From: an uncultured Clostridia bacterium
GTDB lineage: Bacteria; Bacillota; Clostridia; Oscillospirales; Acutalibacteraceae
NCBI GenBank assembly: GCA_945874765.1
Contig: CAMCHQ010000001.1
Location: 248,001-312,000 of the forward strand
DNA length: 64,000 bases
Direction: 5' to 3'
Below are positions 46,333 to 55,798 of this stretch, piece after piece; position 1 is the stretch's first letter, and every line of letters begins with the position of its first letter. The notes under the pieces were generated by a model. That model did not search any database. It saw only the letters and a list, made by a program, of their open reading frames with translations, and was not told where the DNA came from. Position numbers and translations under genes: made by a program.

Positions 46333-47818
46333 TACGGCACCTTCCGCTTTTAATAGTCATATCTAAAAGTTTTTTTGCAAGAGACGGGGTTAAATCGTTT
46401 TTATTCATTCGCCATTTCCAATTTTCGCCTATTGTCGAGGGAGTATTCATACGTGCCTCACCGCCCAAGCAAAGCAAATCCTGCATGGTCAAAATACACG
46501 TATTTGCACCTGTTTTCATAGCGCACTCGTTCATTTTATCGACTAAATCGAATTTATCTTTTGCGCCGAGATAACGCATAGCGTATGCAACGTCTTTTTT
46601 ATCGGCGCTGTCACACCAACCCAAAACGGTATCATTATCGTGAGTACCCGTATATACAACGTTATTTTTCTCAATTTTATCGGGTAGGGTTTTGCCGTTA
46701 TCATCTCTTGAATCGAACGAAAACTGAAGCACTTTCATACCCGGAAAGCCTGTATATTCAAGAAGTTTATCCACCTCATCCGTTAAAAAGCCGAGATTTT
46801 CGGCAATGATTTTTTCTTTAAATTCTTTAGGAACAGCGTCAAAAAATGTTTTTCCGCCGCCTTTATGCCACAAGCCTTTGCGTGCGGTTTTACTGCCTGC
46901 TTTTACGCTGTAATATGATTCAAAGCCACGAAAATGGTCTATGCGAACAATATCATAAATTTTGAAACTTTGATTTAAGCGTTCAATCCACCAAGAGTAT
47001 TTTTGCTTTTTCAGTTTCTTCCAATCGTAAACGGGATTGCCCCAAAGCTGACCGTCGGGGGAAAAATAATCGGGTGGGCAGCCTGCAAGCTCGCTTGCCT
47101 GAAGTTCACCGTCAAGTTTAAATATATCCTTATTTGCCCACACATCGGCGCTGTCATTTGAAACATAAATCGGCATATCACCTATTATTGATATACCGGA
47201 TTCATTTGCATATTTTTTAAGTGTCTGCCACTGAGTAAAGAGAAAATACTGAAGCATTTTATAATAAAGTATTCTGTCTTTACATATCTCTTTAAATTCC
47301 TCAACGGCAAAATTTTCACGGTATTTGATATCGTCATTCCAATAGTAAAACGGTTCGGCACCGAAATAATCTTTTACTGCGCAAAAAAGCGAATAATCGT
47401 CAAGCCAGGAAAAATTGTCTTTGCAAAAAGAATTAAAATCATCGGGGATATTACGTTTAAATCTTTCAAACGCTTTATAAAGTACCCTGTGCCTGTTGGT
47501 ATATAATAAAGAGTAGTCCACCCTATTTTCGTCTTTAAACCATTTTATATCTTCAAACTCTTCTTTTTTAATCAAATCGAGACGGCACAGGGCATCTAAA
47601 TCAATAAAATATTCGTTAAGTGCAAAGGTGGAAATACTCTGATAAGGCGAATCGCCGACAGTAGTCGGGCAAAGCGGCAAAATCTGCCAATACGTTTGAC
47701 CTGCTGCTTTCAAAAAATCGACAAAATCATAGGCGCATTTATCAAAACAGCCTATTCCGTATTCAGACGGCAAAGACGAGATATGAAGAAGCACGCCGCT
47801 TGCTCGCTCATTAAGCAT
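46325..47818 (-). CDS. malQ: 4-alpha-glucanotransferase
   Basis: This 497-residue GH77 amylomaltase shuffles glucan chains, making short maltodextrins into longer ones that GlgP can use. The family landmarks are present: GDMPIYVSNDSADVW near residue 210, RIDHFRGF with the nucleophile aspartate near 275, NLGFLTDEV with the acid/base glutamate, and TGTHDNDT near 373. It overlaps glgP by eight bases and follows the ATPase gene by 15 bases. Confidence 0.96.
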   Translation of the reverse strand: MLNERASGVLLHISSLPSEYGIGCFDKCAYDFVDFLKAAGQTYWQILPLCPTTVGDSPYQSISTFALNEYFIDLDALCRLDLIKKEEFEDIKWFKDENRVDYSLLYTNRHRVLYKAFERFKRNIPDDFNSFCKDNFSWLDDYSLFCAVKDYFGAEPFYYWNDDIKYRENFAVEEFKEICKDRILYYKMLQYFLFTQWQTLKKYANESGISIIGDMPIYVSNDSADVWANKDIFKLDGELQASELAGCPPDYFSPDGQLWGNPVYDWKKLKKQKYSWWIERLNQSFKIYDIVRIDHFRGFESYYSVKAGSKTARKGLWHKGGGKTFFDAVPKEFKEKIIAENLGFLTDEVDKLLEYTGFPGMKVLQFSFDSRDDNGKTLPDKIEKNNVVYTGTHDNDTVLGWCDSADKKDVAYAMRYLGAKDKFDLVDKMNECAMKTGANTCILTMQDLLCLGGEARMNTPSTIGENWKWRMNKNDLTPSLAKKLLDMTIKSGRCRNG

Positions 47819-47833
47819 TTATTTCATTCCTTT

Positions 47834-48946
47834 TCAGTCGCAAATTAAAAGTTCACTTTCAGGGTCAAACAAATGAGCCTTTTCTATATCGATATAAAGT
47901 TTAACGCTGTCGCCTGACGAAATATGGTTATCGCTTCTGACCTTAGCGATTATTTCTTTGTCGTTAATTGAGGAATAAATATAAACTTCACTGCCCATCA
48001 TTTCAGCAAGGTCGGCTTTTAGTGTAATTTCATTTTGCTTCTTTTCAAGAGCATAATTTTTATTTATATGCATATCCTCGCACCTTATTCCGTAAACAAT
48101 ACGTTTGCCGATATATTTCTTTATACTGTCATTATCCTGCATACGCAAAGGAAGCGGAACGGTGATATCGTCAATAAGCGCACAAAGTTCACCCGAACAG
48201 GTGGTTATAACGGCGTCAATAAAATTCATCTGAGGTGTGCCGATAAACCCTGCCACAAACATATTGCAAGGATGATTATATAAATTTGACGGGGTATCGA
48301 ACTGCTGAACAACGCCGTCTTTCATTACAACTATTCTGTCAGCCATAGTCATAGCTTCCGTTTGGTCGTGGGTAACGTAAATAAACGTTGTTTCAAGTCT
48401 TTTATGAAGAAGCGCAATTTGAGAACGCATTTGGGTACGAAGTTTTGCGTCGAGATTTGAAAGCGGTTCATCAAGGAGAAATACAGACGGGCTTCTGACC
48501 ATAGCCCTGCCGAGTGCCACTCTCTGCCTTTGACCGCCCGAAAGTGCCTTCGGTTTACGGTTTAAATATGGTTCAAGTTCAAGAATTTTTGCCGCCTGTC
48601 TGACCTTTTTATCAATAATATCCTTAGGCTCTTTACGAAGTTTTAATGCAAAAGCCATATTTTTATAAACAGTCATATGAGGATAAAGCGCATAACTTTG
48701 GAAAACCATTGCAATATCCCTGTCCTTAGGCGGCATATTATTAACCGTTTTTCCGCCGATAATAAGTTCACCCGAGGAAATATCCTCAAGACCTGCTATC
48801 ATACGAAGAGTAGTTGACTTGCCGCAGCCAGACGGGCCGACGAAGATAACAAATTCTTTATCCTTAATTTCAAGATTTAAGTCGGGTATAACGGTTACGC
48901 CGTCCTCAAATGTTTTGACTATGTGATTTAAGGTAATTGATGCCAC
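47834..48946 (-). CDS. Sugar ABC transporter ATP-binding protein (MalK/MsmK type)
   Basis: This 370-residue ATPase powers carbohydrate import. Walker [10 protein letters not shown] is at 37-45, the signature LSGGQRQR near 134, Walker [15 protein letters not shown] near 154, and the C-terminal ~130 residues are the MalK-type TOBE/regulatory region. The start is GTG (48946), with AAAGGAG at normal spacing. Because the two permeases and binding protein are in the same operon it is probably dedicated, though MsmK-type ATPases are often shared between importers. Confidence 0.94.
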   Translation of the reverse strand: MASITLNHIVKTFEDGVTVIPDLNLEIKDKEFVIFVGPSGCGKSTTLRMIAGLEDISSGELIIGGKTVNNMPPKDRDIAMVFQSYALYPHMTVYKNMAFALKLRKEPKDIIDKKVRQAAKILELEPYLNRKPKALSGGQRQRVALGRAMVRSPSVFLLDEPLSNLDAKLRTQMRSQIALLHKRLETTFIYVTHDQTEAMTMADRIVVMKDGVVQQFDTPSNLYNHPCNMFVAGFIGTPQMNFIDAVITTCSGELCALIDDITVPLPLRMQDNDSIKKYIGKRIVYGIRCEDMHINKNYALEKKQNEITLKADLAEMMGSEVYIYSSINDKEIIAKVRSDNHISSGDSVKLYIDIEKAHLFDPESELLICD

Positions 48947-48964
48947 TGAAAAAACTCCTTTAAA

Positions 48965-49804
48965 TTATCCTTTAACAGCGCCTGCAACAACGCCTTTGAT
49001 AATATATTTTTGGCAAAAGATATAGAAAATGATTATCGGCACAATCGCAAGCACAAGCATTGCCATAAATCCGCCGTAATCGGTTGAGCCGTAAGCGCCC
49101 TGCATTGCAAGCTGAATAGCAACGGGGATTGTTTTTTTATCAGAGCCTAAAACGAGATACGGCAATAAATAATCGTTCCAAATCCACATAGTATTCAGGA
49201 TTGCAACAGTAATTGCCGTGGGTTTGAGCATAGGGAATACGACGGTAAAAAAACTTTGAATGGGAGTAGCGCCGTCTATCATTGCCGCTTCCTCTATTTC
49301 CAAGGGAATACTTTTTATAAAACCGCAAAGCATAAAAACGGAAAGTCCCGCTCCGAAGCCGAGATAGACAAGGGTTATACCCAAAACATTATCAAGATTT
49401 GCACGGTTTGTAACATAAGTCATTGTATACATAACCATTTGAAAAGGGACAATCATACTGAAAACGAGCATATAATAAATTCCCTTTGTTATTTTGGAAT
49501 TTGATCTGACGATATACCAAGCCGCCATTGAAGCAAAAAGAACTATTAATATAACACTTACTACGGTAATGAAAAGCGAACGCAAAAAAGCCGAGAAAAA
49601 ATCCGACGAGGTGATGCCGTTAATATAGTTTTCAAGACCGACAAATGTTTCTGCCGTAGGTAATTTAAGCGGTTCGTTTGATATATAAATGCGGGATTTA
49701 AAAGAGTTGATAAACACAATGATTATCGGAACCAAGAAAAGCACGCTTAAAACGAGCAAAAGGAAAAATATTGCGTTATTTCCCATTCTTTTGGATTTTT
49801 TCAT
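48965..49804 (-). CDS. Sugar ABC transporter permease, MalG type
   Basis: This 279-residue inner-membrane permease has six helices and the coupling motif EEAAMIDGATPIQSFFTVVFP that docks on the ATPase. The ATG (49804) overlaps the stop of the preceding permease gene (TGATG), with GAGGTGA just upstream; the TTG three bases earlier is less likely. It pairs with the MalF-type permease to form the translocation path. Confidence 0.93.
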   Translation of the reverse strand: MKKSKRMGNNAIFFLLLVLSVLFLVPIIIVFINSFKSRIYISNEPLKLPTAETFVGLENYINGITSSDFFSAFLRSLFITVVSVILIVLFASMAAWYIVRSNSKITKGIYYMLVFSMIVPFQMVMYTMTYVTNRANLDNVLGITLVYLGFGAGLSVFMLCGFIKSIPLEIEEAAMIDGATPIQSFFTVVFPMLKPTAITVAILNTMWIWNDYLLPYLVLGSDKKTIPVAIQLAMQGAYGSTDYGGFMAMLVLAIVPIIIFYIFCQKYIIKGVVAGAVKG

Positions 49805-50649
49805 CAAGCGTTCACCTCTTTACTGCTTGTAATTTTAAGCTGAAGAAAAGCCAAAATGCCGACTATAATAAAGAATATAACCGCCTTTGCCTGACCTACG
49901 CCCTGCCAGCCTACCCTGCCGTAAAAGGTATTATAAATATTAAGTGCGAGCATTTCGGTTTCCCTTTCGGGAGCACCGGCGGTGAGGGCTAAATTTTGGT
50001 CAAACATTTTAAACGAATTGGTAAGAGTTAAAAACATACAAATAGTGATTGACGGCATAACCATAGGAATTTTGACAGAAAACAGTGTTTTTAAAGGTGA
50101 TGCGCCGTCGATTTGAGCGGCTTCTATAAGGTCATTAGGTACGTTTTGAAGCCCGGCAACATAAATTACCATCATATATCCTATAAGCTGCCAATTAGTG
50201 AGAATAACAAGTCCCCAAAAGCCGTATTCCGCCTTATATGTTATATCTACGCCAAAAGAAGAAAGAACGGCATTAATAAGCAAATTCCAAATATAGCCGA
50301 GAACTATTCCGCCGATAAGATTAGGCATAAAAAAGACGGAACGAAAAAGATTGGTACCCCTTATTCCACGAGTTAAAAGCAGAGCCAAAATAAATGAAAA
50401 AACATTAACCGTTATGACGCTTACTACAGTAAACAAAGCGGTAAAGGCGAGTGCGTGTAGAAAGTCGTTTGATGATGAAAAAGCGTCAATATAATTTTGA
50501 AATCCCACCCATTTTGCGTCTGACACGGTAGTGAAATCGGTAAACGAAAGACCGACGCCCATCAAAAACGGAACGGCAAAAGCAAACAAGAACGCTATTG
50601 TTATGGGGAGGAGAAATATGGGAAAATATTTTTTTATACTGCGTTTCAT
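49804..50649 (-). CDS. Sugar ABC transporter permease, MalF type
   Basis: This 281-residue permease has six helices and lacks the large periplasmic loop of enteric MalF, as usual in Firmicutes. The ATPase-docking motif EAAQIDGASPLKTLFSVKIP lies near residue 180. It follows the binding-protein gene after 61 bases and is coupled to the second permease by a one-base overlap. Confidence 0.93.
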   Translation of the reverse strand: MKRSIKKYFPIFLLPITIAFLFAFAVPFLMGVGLSFTDFTTVSDAKWVGFQNYIDAFSSSNDFLHALAFTALFTVVSVITVNVFSFILALLLTRGIRGTNLFRSVFFMPNLIGGIVLGYIWNLLINAVLSSFGVDITYKAEYGFWGLVILTNWQLIGYMMVIYVAGLQNVPNDLIEAAQIDGASPLKTLFSVKIPMVMPSITICMFLTLTNSFKMFDQNLALTAGAPERETEMLALNIYNTFYGRVGWQGVGQAKAVIFFIIVGILAFLQLKITSSKEVNA

Positions 50650-50710
50650 AATAAGCCTCTTTTCACTTTTTATGTAAGGCAGGAAAAATCCTGCCCAAAG
50701 GACATTAAAC

Positions 50711-52105
50711 TTATGCTTTTGAAGCGTTTGCTTCCTTTTCCCAATCCTTAACTGCGTCGTTTTTTACATCATCCCAAGATTTATTACCCTGAGCATATTT
50801 TAAAAGTGACGAGCCGAAATTATCCTTGAAAGTCTGCGACGGAAAGACTGTAAAATACCAAGGAATTGTAGTGACGCTTTGCTTATTCATCCAATTGTTT
50901 ACTTCTTTTGCAAGCGGGTCACTCGGTACTTCGTTATCATTAAAAGTATCAAAAGGAGCAATAAAGCCGAGGTCGTCTGTTACAAACTTCTTGCCTTTTT
51001 CGCTTGAATAAAGCCAATAGATGAAATCTTCTGCCGCTTTTTGTTCAGCCTTACTTGCTTTGGAGTTGACTGCATAGTAATTTTCCGTACCGATACAAAG
51101 ACCTTGTGTTTCCTCACCCTTAATACCTGTATAAATCGGTAAGAATTTAATGTTTTTTTCATCAACCTTATTACCCGACACCTTACTGATTTGGCTCCAA
51201 GCCCAATTGCCGTTTTGAACCATAGCGCATTTTTCGAGTGCAAATTCCGCCATTGAATCCGTAACTGTTTTAGTACCTGTTTTACCCTTATCAACAGTTG
51301 AATTATTAAGATAAAGGTCAAAAATATTTTTATAATTATTTGCATATTCAAAAGTGATTTTTGAAGTATCGTTTGAAGTTAAATCGACCTTATTTTCGGT
51401 AAACTCATAGTAAATCGGAACATTTGCAAGGTGGGTTTGGAAACGCCAATTTTCACCTGATTTAAGAGAGGTTGCGGCAAATACACCGTCAATGCCGAGT
51501 TTTGATTTATTCTTTTGCATATCCTCAACAAGCGCTTTTAATTTGTCAAAGGAATTGATATCCTCCATTGATTTAAAATCGGTATTTCTCTTATCAAGCT
51601 CAAAATATTTATCGGTTATCGCTTTGTTATAGATAATGCCGTATCCCTCAACAACATAAGGAATACCGTAAACCTTACCGTCTTTAGATGTGACGGCAAG
51701 CGACTTATCTTTCAAGTGTTTATAAAGTTCGGTATCGGACAAATCTGCGCAATATTCTTTCCAATTCGCATAACCTTTAGGACCGTTTATTTGGAAAAGT
51801 GTGGGTGCGCTTTTAGTCGACATTTTAGCGGTCAAGGTAGATTCGTATTCATTATTTGCGGCAGTTTCAACAATCACCTTAACTCCCGTTTCTTTTTCAT
51901 ATTCGTCTGCGATTTTTTGATAGATATCGGCAACCTCAGGCTTGAAGTTAAGATATCTGACCGTGACATCGGCGCTGTTTGATTTTGTTGTGCTGTTTTG
52001 CGTATTGCTGTTATTATTTTTACCGCAAGCGGCGAAAACGAGAACGCTTGAAAAAACCATAACAGTGCAGAGAAGTGCAGACGCTGTTTTTTTAGTAAAA
52101 CTCAT
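50711..52105 (-). CDS. Carbohydrate-binding lipoprotein of the ABC importer (family 1)
   Basis: This 464-residue family 1 extracellular solute-binding protein has a lipoprotein signal peptide with lipobox VFAAC (Cys27), a Ser/Asn-rich linker, and then the binding fold. Given the malQ-glgP genes downstream, the ligand is most likely maltodextrins, but the binding site cannot be read directly. GGAGG precedes the ATG. It heads the operon, and the 146-base gap to the divergent GH3 gene must hold the operon promoter; the best candidate there is weak. Confidence 0.92.
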   Translation of the reverse strand: MSFTKKTASALLCTVMVFSSVLVFAACGKNNNSNTQNSTTKSNSADVTVRYLNFKPEVADIYQKIADEYEKETGVKVIVETAANNEYESTLTAKMSTKSAPTLFQINGPKGYANWKEYCADLSDTELYKHLKDKSLAVTSKDGKVYGIPYVVEGYGIIYNKAITDKYFELDKRNTDFKSMEDINSFDKLKALVEDMQKNKSKLGIDGVFAATSLKSGENWRFQTHLANVPIYYEFTENKVDLTSNDTSKITFEYANNYKNIFDLYLNNSTVDKGKTGTKTVTDSMAEFALEKCAMVQNGNWAWSQISKVSGNKVDEKNIKFLPIYTGIKGEETQGLCIGTENYYAVNSKASKAEQKAAEDFIYWLYSSEKGKKFVTDDLGFIAPFDTFNDNEVPSDPLAKEVNNWMNKQSVTTIPWYFTVFPSQTFKDNFGSSLLKYAQGNKSWDDVKNDAVKDWEKEANASKA

Positions 52106-52182
52106 AAGAATTCCTCCACTAATTTTCTTAATTGCGTTTTCAAGAATATTATGTTCACTTTATGAAAATTTATACAAAAATG

Positions 52183-52211
52183 TAGACATTGAAAATTTGA
52201 TATTGTATAAT
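52183..52211 (+). promoter_or_regulatory. Sigma-A promoter for the GH3 gene
   Basis: TAGACA (52183-52188), 17 bases, TATAAT (52206-52211), about 40 bases before the start codon. Confidence 0.6.
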
Positions 52212-52251
52212 AAAAATTGAATTAGTTTTAATATTTTTAAGGGGAAAGACT

Positions 52252-54678
52252 ATGAAACTTAAACATAAAATTGACAAGTTTGTTTCAACATTATCCGAAA
52301 GAATTTCAAGCGGCGGAGTTTCTCAGCTTGAAGTTAAGGCAGAAGGTGAAAGAGATATATTCGGCAATATGCCTGCTCTTACAAGAAAAGCGGCGGCAGA
52401 GGGTATCGTTTTGCTCAAAAACAACAATGCCCTGCCGTATAAACTTGATACTAAAATTTCCGTTTTCGGCAGATGCCAGCTTGATTATTTTTACGTCGGC
52501 TACGGAAGCGGCGGTGACGTTAATGCGCCTTACTTTGTAAACGTAATTGACGGAATTAAAAATGCGGGCGGTCACATCAACGAATGGCTTTTGGAATATT
52601 ACAAAGATTTTTCCAAAAACAATCCTGCACCTCACGGATTTTGGGGACATTGGCCGATGAATTTTGAAGAGCCGTGCCTTGATGACAAGATGATTGAAAG
52701 AGCAAGCGAGGAAAGTGATGTTGCGCTTGTTGTTATCGGTCGTGCCGCAGGTGAGGACAGAGAAAACACGCTTACCAAAGGCAGTTACTACCTTACAGAC
52801 GAGGAACGTACGCTTTTAGACAATGTTTGCAATAATTTCAGCAATGTTACCGTTTTGCTTGACTGCGGAAACGTTATTGATATGGAATGGATTCTTGACT
52901 ATGAGGAAAGGCTTAGAGGTATCGTTTACGCTTGGCAAGGCGGAATGGAAAGCGGTAATTCCATTGCGGACGTACTTTACGGCAGGGTTAATCCGTCGGG
53001 CAGGCTTACAGACACAATTGCGGTTAAATATGAGAATTATCCGAGTGCAAAGCATTTTGGCAACAAACTTTTCAACACATATGTTGAGGATATATTTGTA
53101 GGCTACAGATATTTTGAAACATTTGCTAAAGAAAAAGCCTTGTTCCCTTTCGGCTACGGTTTAAGTTATACTAATTTTGATATTGAGGTTCTTGATTTCA
53201 AGCAAGACATTGACAAAATAAAGGTTGAAGTTCAGGTAACAAATATCGGTGATTCAGCGGGTAAAGAAGTTGTGCAGCTTTATGCAAGCGCACCGCAGGG
53301 CAAACTTTCAAAACCTTGTATGAGCCTTGTTGCATTTGACAAAACAATTAATCTTGAGCCTAAGAAAAGTCAGAAATTAACACTTGAAGTGCCTGTTTAC
53401 TCATTTGCTTCATTTGATGATACGGGTGCAACAGGTCACAAATATTCTTACATTTTAGAAAAAGGAGAATACAAATTCTTTATCGGTGAAAATGTAAGAG
53501 ACGTTGACGAAGCAGGCTCATTTGAATATAAAGAGGACAGAGTTTTGGAAGAACTTGAGGCTGTTTGTGCGCCAAAGGAATATATGGACAGAATTGTTGC
53601 ATTTAAGGTAAACGATTCGTTCATTCCAAAAAAGGTTGCGCTAAAACCCGAAAAGCCGTATCTTCGCAAGAGAATACTTGACAATTTACCTAAGGAAATC
53701 GGTCACGTTGTTCATAATTACAATTTTTCTCAGGTTAAATCTAAAGAAATCAGCGTTGAAAAATTTGTGTCAAGTTTAACAAATCAGGAACTTGAAGCGC
53801 TTACACGTGGCGAAGGCGGAATGGACAGCAGTTACGGCGTAGCAGGCAACGCAGGCGCTTACGGCGGAATTATTCCACAGCTTAACAAAAAAGGCGTACC
53901 CGCCGTTATCACGACCGACGGACCGGCAGGTATAAGAATAAGAAAATACACTTCCCTTTTGCCTTGCGGCACGGCACTTGCAAGCACGTTTAACACTAAA
54001 CTTGTTGAAGAACTTTGCGCTGAAATGGGAAGAGAGCTTAAAAATGCCGGCTCAAACGTACTTTTGGCACCGGGTATGAACATTCACAGAAACCCGCTTT
54101 GCGGCAGAAACTTTGAATATTTCAGCGAGGATCCGCTTCTCACCGGTAAAATGGCGGCGGCATTTGTAAGAGGTATTCAGTCAAGCGGCGGTTCGGCTTG
54201 CCCTAAGCATTTTGCGTGCAACAATCAGGAATCGAGCAGAACGATTAACAATTCAATTGTATCTCAGCGTGCGCTTCGTGAAATTTATCTTAAAGGTTTT
54301 GAAATTTGCGTAAAAGAGGCTAAGCCTTTAAATATTATGACAAGTTACAACAAGATTAACGGAGTTTGGAGTCATTATAACTATGACCTTGCCACAACGG
54401 TTTTAAGAAAAGAATGGGGCTTTGACGGCTGCGTTATGACAGATTGGTGGATGAAACATTCACAAAGCCACGAATTTCCTAATCTTCGTGACAACGCTTA
54501 CCGTGTACGTTCTCAGGTTGACGTTTATATGCCGGGTTCGTTTAAGAGAACGGAGAAAAAATATAAGCCTGACAATTCCCTTTTGGAAACTATCGGGCTT
54601 AAAAACGGAATAACACGAGGAGAACTTGAACGTTCGGCAATCAACGTGCTTAATATGATATTAAAGCTTGAGTATTAA
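52252..54678 (+). CDS. GH3 beta-glucosidase with inverted domain order
   Basis: This 808-residue family 3 glycoside hydrolase has its domains permuted. The C-terminal-type alpha/beta domain comes first (about 40-320, with EGIVLLKNNNALP and LFPFGYGLSYTNF), then a fibronectin III-like domain (about 325-410), then the catalytic TIM barrel at the C-terminus (about 510-790). The catalytic nucleophile is D731 in GCVMTDWW, and the substrate-binding KHFACNNQE lies near residue 660. This order is known from Ruminococcus albus beta-glucosidase and relatives. There is no signal peptide, so it acts inside the cell on imported beta-glucosides or cello-oligomers. AAGGGG precedes the ATG. It is divergent from the maltodextrin operon. 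Confidence 0.92.
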   Translation: MKLKHKIDKFVSTLSERISSGGVSQLEVKAEGERDIFGNMPALTRKAAAEGIVLLKNNNALPYKLDTKISVFGRCQLDYFYVGYGSGGDVNAPYFVNVIDGIKNAGGHINEWLLEYYKDFSKNNPAPHGFWGHWPMNFEEPCLDDKMIERASEESDVALVVIGRAAGEDRENTLTKGSYYLTDEERTLLDNVCNNFSNVTVLLDCGNVIDMEWILDYEERLRGIVYAWQGGMESGNSIADVLYGRVNPSGRLTDTIAVKYENYPSAKHFGNKLFNTYVEDIFVGYRYFETFAKEKALFPFGYGLSYTNFDIEVLDFKQDIDKIKVEVQVTNIGDSAGKEVVQLYASAPQGKLSKPCMSLVAFDKTINLEPKKSQKLTLEVPVYSFASFDDTGATGHKYSYILEKGEYKFFIGENVRDVDEAGSFEYKEDRVLEELEAVCAPKEYMDRIVAFKVNDSFIPKKVALKPEKPYLRKRILDNLPKEIGHVVHNYNFSQVKSKEISVEKFVSSLTNQELEALTRGEGGMDSSYGVAGNAGAYGGIIPQLNKKGVPAVITTDGPAGIRIRKYTSLLPCGTALASTFNTKLVEELCAEMGRELKNAGSNVLLAPGMNIHRNPLCGRNFEYFSEDPLLTGKMAAAFVRGIQSSGGSACPKHFACNNQESSRTINNSIVSQRALREIYLKGFEICVKEAKPLNIMTSYNKINGVWSHYNYDLATTVLRKEWGFDGCVMTDWWMKHSQSHEFPNLRDNAYRVRSQVDVYMPGSFKRTEKKYKPDNSLLETIGLKNGITRGELERSAINVLNMILKLEY

Positions 54679-54711
54679 GGTGAACATACGGCAATGCCAT
54701 TAAAATAACAC

Positions 54712-54745
54712 AAAAAGGCTGTTTCGATTGAAACGGCTTTTTTGT
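54712..54745 (+). terminator. Terminator after the GH3 gene
   Basis: A 14-bp stem (54712-54725 with 54730-54743, two G-T pairs) ends in a T6 run. Confidence 0.8.
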
Positions 54746-54750
54746 TAAAT

Positions 54751-54774
54751 CAACACAAATTGAAATTCGTGTTG
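54751..54774. promoter_or_regulatory. 24-bp near-perfect dyad, candidate TetR operator
   Basis: CAACACAAAT-TGAA-ATTCGTGTTG: 10-bp arms with one mismatch around a four-base centre. It abuts a candidate -35 (TTCACC, 54775-54780) placed 17 bases before TATAAT (54798-54803), which precedes the three-gene operon containing a TetR-family gene. A repressor bound here would block RNA polymerase. Confidence 0.5.
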
Positions 54775-54833
54775 TTCACCTTTCATAATTACGGCGATAT
54801 AATGAAATCACAAAAGAAAAGGAGGCTGTAATT

Positions 54834-55190
54834 ATGAATACAGATAAAATTTATGCACAGCAAATCGCAAACGAGTACACACCAAAAGACACATCAAAAA
54901 TTGTAAAGCTGCGAAAACTTGACAAAAAGGCAAAGCAAGGCGCAAACATTTTTGCATACAGCTTCGGACTTTTAAGCGCATTGGTTTTCGGGGTCGGAAT
55001 GTGCCTTTCAATGAAAATCATTGGAAACGGCAGTATGGCTTTAACCGTACTCGGAATTATAATAGGAATAATCGCATTTGCATTGGTATCCGTCAACTAC
55101 CCTATTTACAAAAAACTTCTTGAAAAGGGAAAAAAGAAATATGCCTTTGAAATAGTTGAACTTGCAAAGGAAATAAGCGACGAAAAATAA
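54834..55190 (+). CDS. Small two-helix membrane protein
   Basis: I do not assign a function to this 118-residue protein. It has a charged N-terminus (about 1-36, Lys-rich), two transmembrane helices (about 38-60 and 66-88) and a short charged C-terminal helix. Proteins of this pattern are common in Clostridia and are sometimes labelled dihydropteridine reductase, which nothing in the sequence supports. AAAGGAGG precedes the ATG. It is followed after 17 bases by the TetR gene, so it is probably co-regulated with it. Confidence 0.7.
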   Translation: MNTDKIYAQQIANEYTPKDTSKIVKLRKLDKKAKQGANIFAYSFGLLSALVFGVGMCLSMKIIGNGSMALTVLGIIIGIIAFALVSVNYPIYKKLLEKGKKKYAFEIVELAKEISDEK

Positions 55191-55207
55191 AAAAAGGAGA
55201 ACGGCTT

Positions 55208-55798
55208 ATGAATAAATCCGAAAGCAAATATTTTAACACTGCTGTAAAAATGGACAAGGCACTTATCAAATTACTTGATAAAAAAGCATTTGACTTTATT
55301 ACAGTAAAAGAAATATGCAACGAAGCAGGAGTAAACCGTTCAACCTTTTATCTTCACTATGAAAACACAGCTGATTTATTAGAAGAAGCAATTGAATACA
55401 CTAACGAGGAATTTTTAAGCTATTTCAACGAAAACGGCAAAAGTTTTATAGAAGATATGAACAATAAAAGCGACAGTGAGCTTATGCTTATATCGCCCAG
55501 ATATTTAAAACCATATTTAAAATACATAAAAGACAACAAGGCATTGCACCTAAGCGGAGTATTAAAAAGTGCATATATGAAGCCACATGAAAAATTTGAA
55601 CATATGGCAGAACATATATTTAATCCTATTATGGAAAAATTAGGCATTGAAGAGAGCCAACGAAAATATATACTTACGTTTTATATTCACGGAATTGTTG
55701 CAATAGTTGAGCAATGGCTGAAAAACGATTGCAGAGAAAGCATTGACGAAATATGCGAAATTATAATTCACTGTATGCCAAGGAGCAAAAATGATTAA
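55208..55798 (+). CDS. TetR/AcrR-family transcriptional regulator
   Basis: This 196-residue regulator has the N-terminal helix-turn-helix of the family at about residues 22-50 (FITVKEICNEAGVNRSTFYLHYE) and a variable C-terminal ligand-binding domain that resembles the TetR_C groups found in Clostridia. AAAGGAG precedes the ATG. It sits in the middle of a three-gene operon with a 24-bp dyad at the promoter, which suggests autoregulation. It overlaps the downstream dehydrogenase gene by eight bases. The inducer is unknown. Confidence 0.9.
   Translation: MNKSESKYFNTAVKMDKALIKLLDKKAFDFITVKEICNEAGVNRSTFYLHYENTADLLEEAIEYTNEEFLSYFNENGKSFIEDMNNKSDSELMLISPRYLKPYLKYIKDNKALHLSGVLKSAYMKPHEKFEHMAEHIFNPIMEKLGIEESQRKYILTFYIHGIVAIVEQWLKNDCRESIDEICEIIIHCMPRSKND

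Noticed and set aside
54834-55190. Label of dihydropteridine reductase for the small membrane protein
   Set aside because: The sequence shows only two membrane helices and charged ends, with no nucleotide-binding or catalytic motif.
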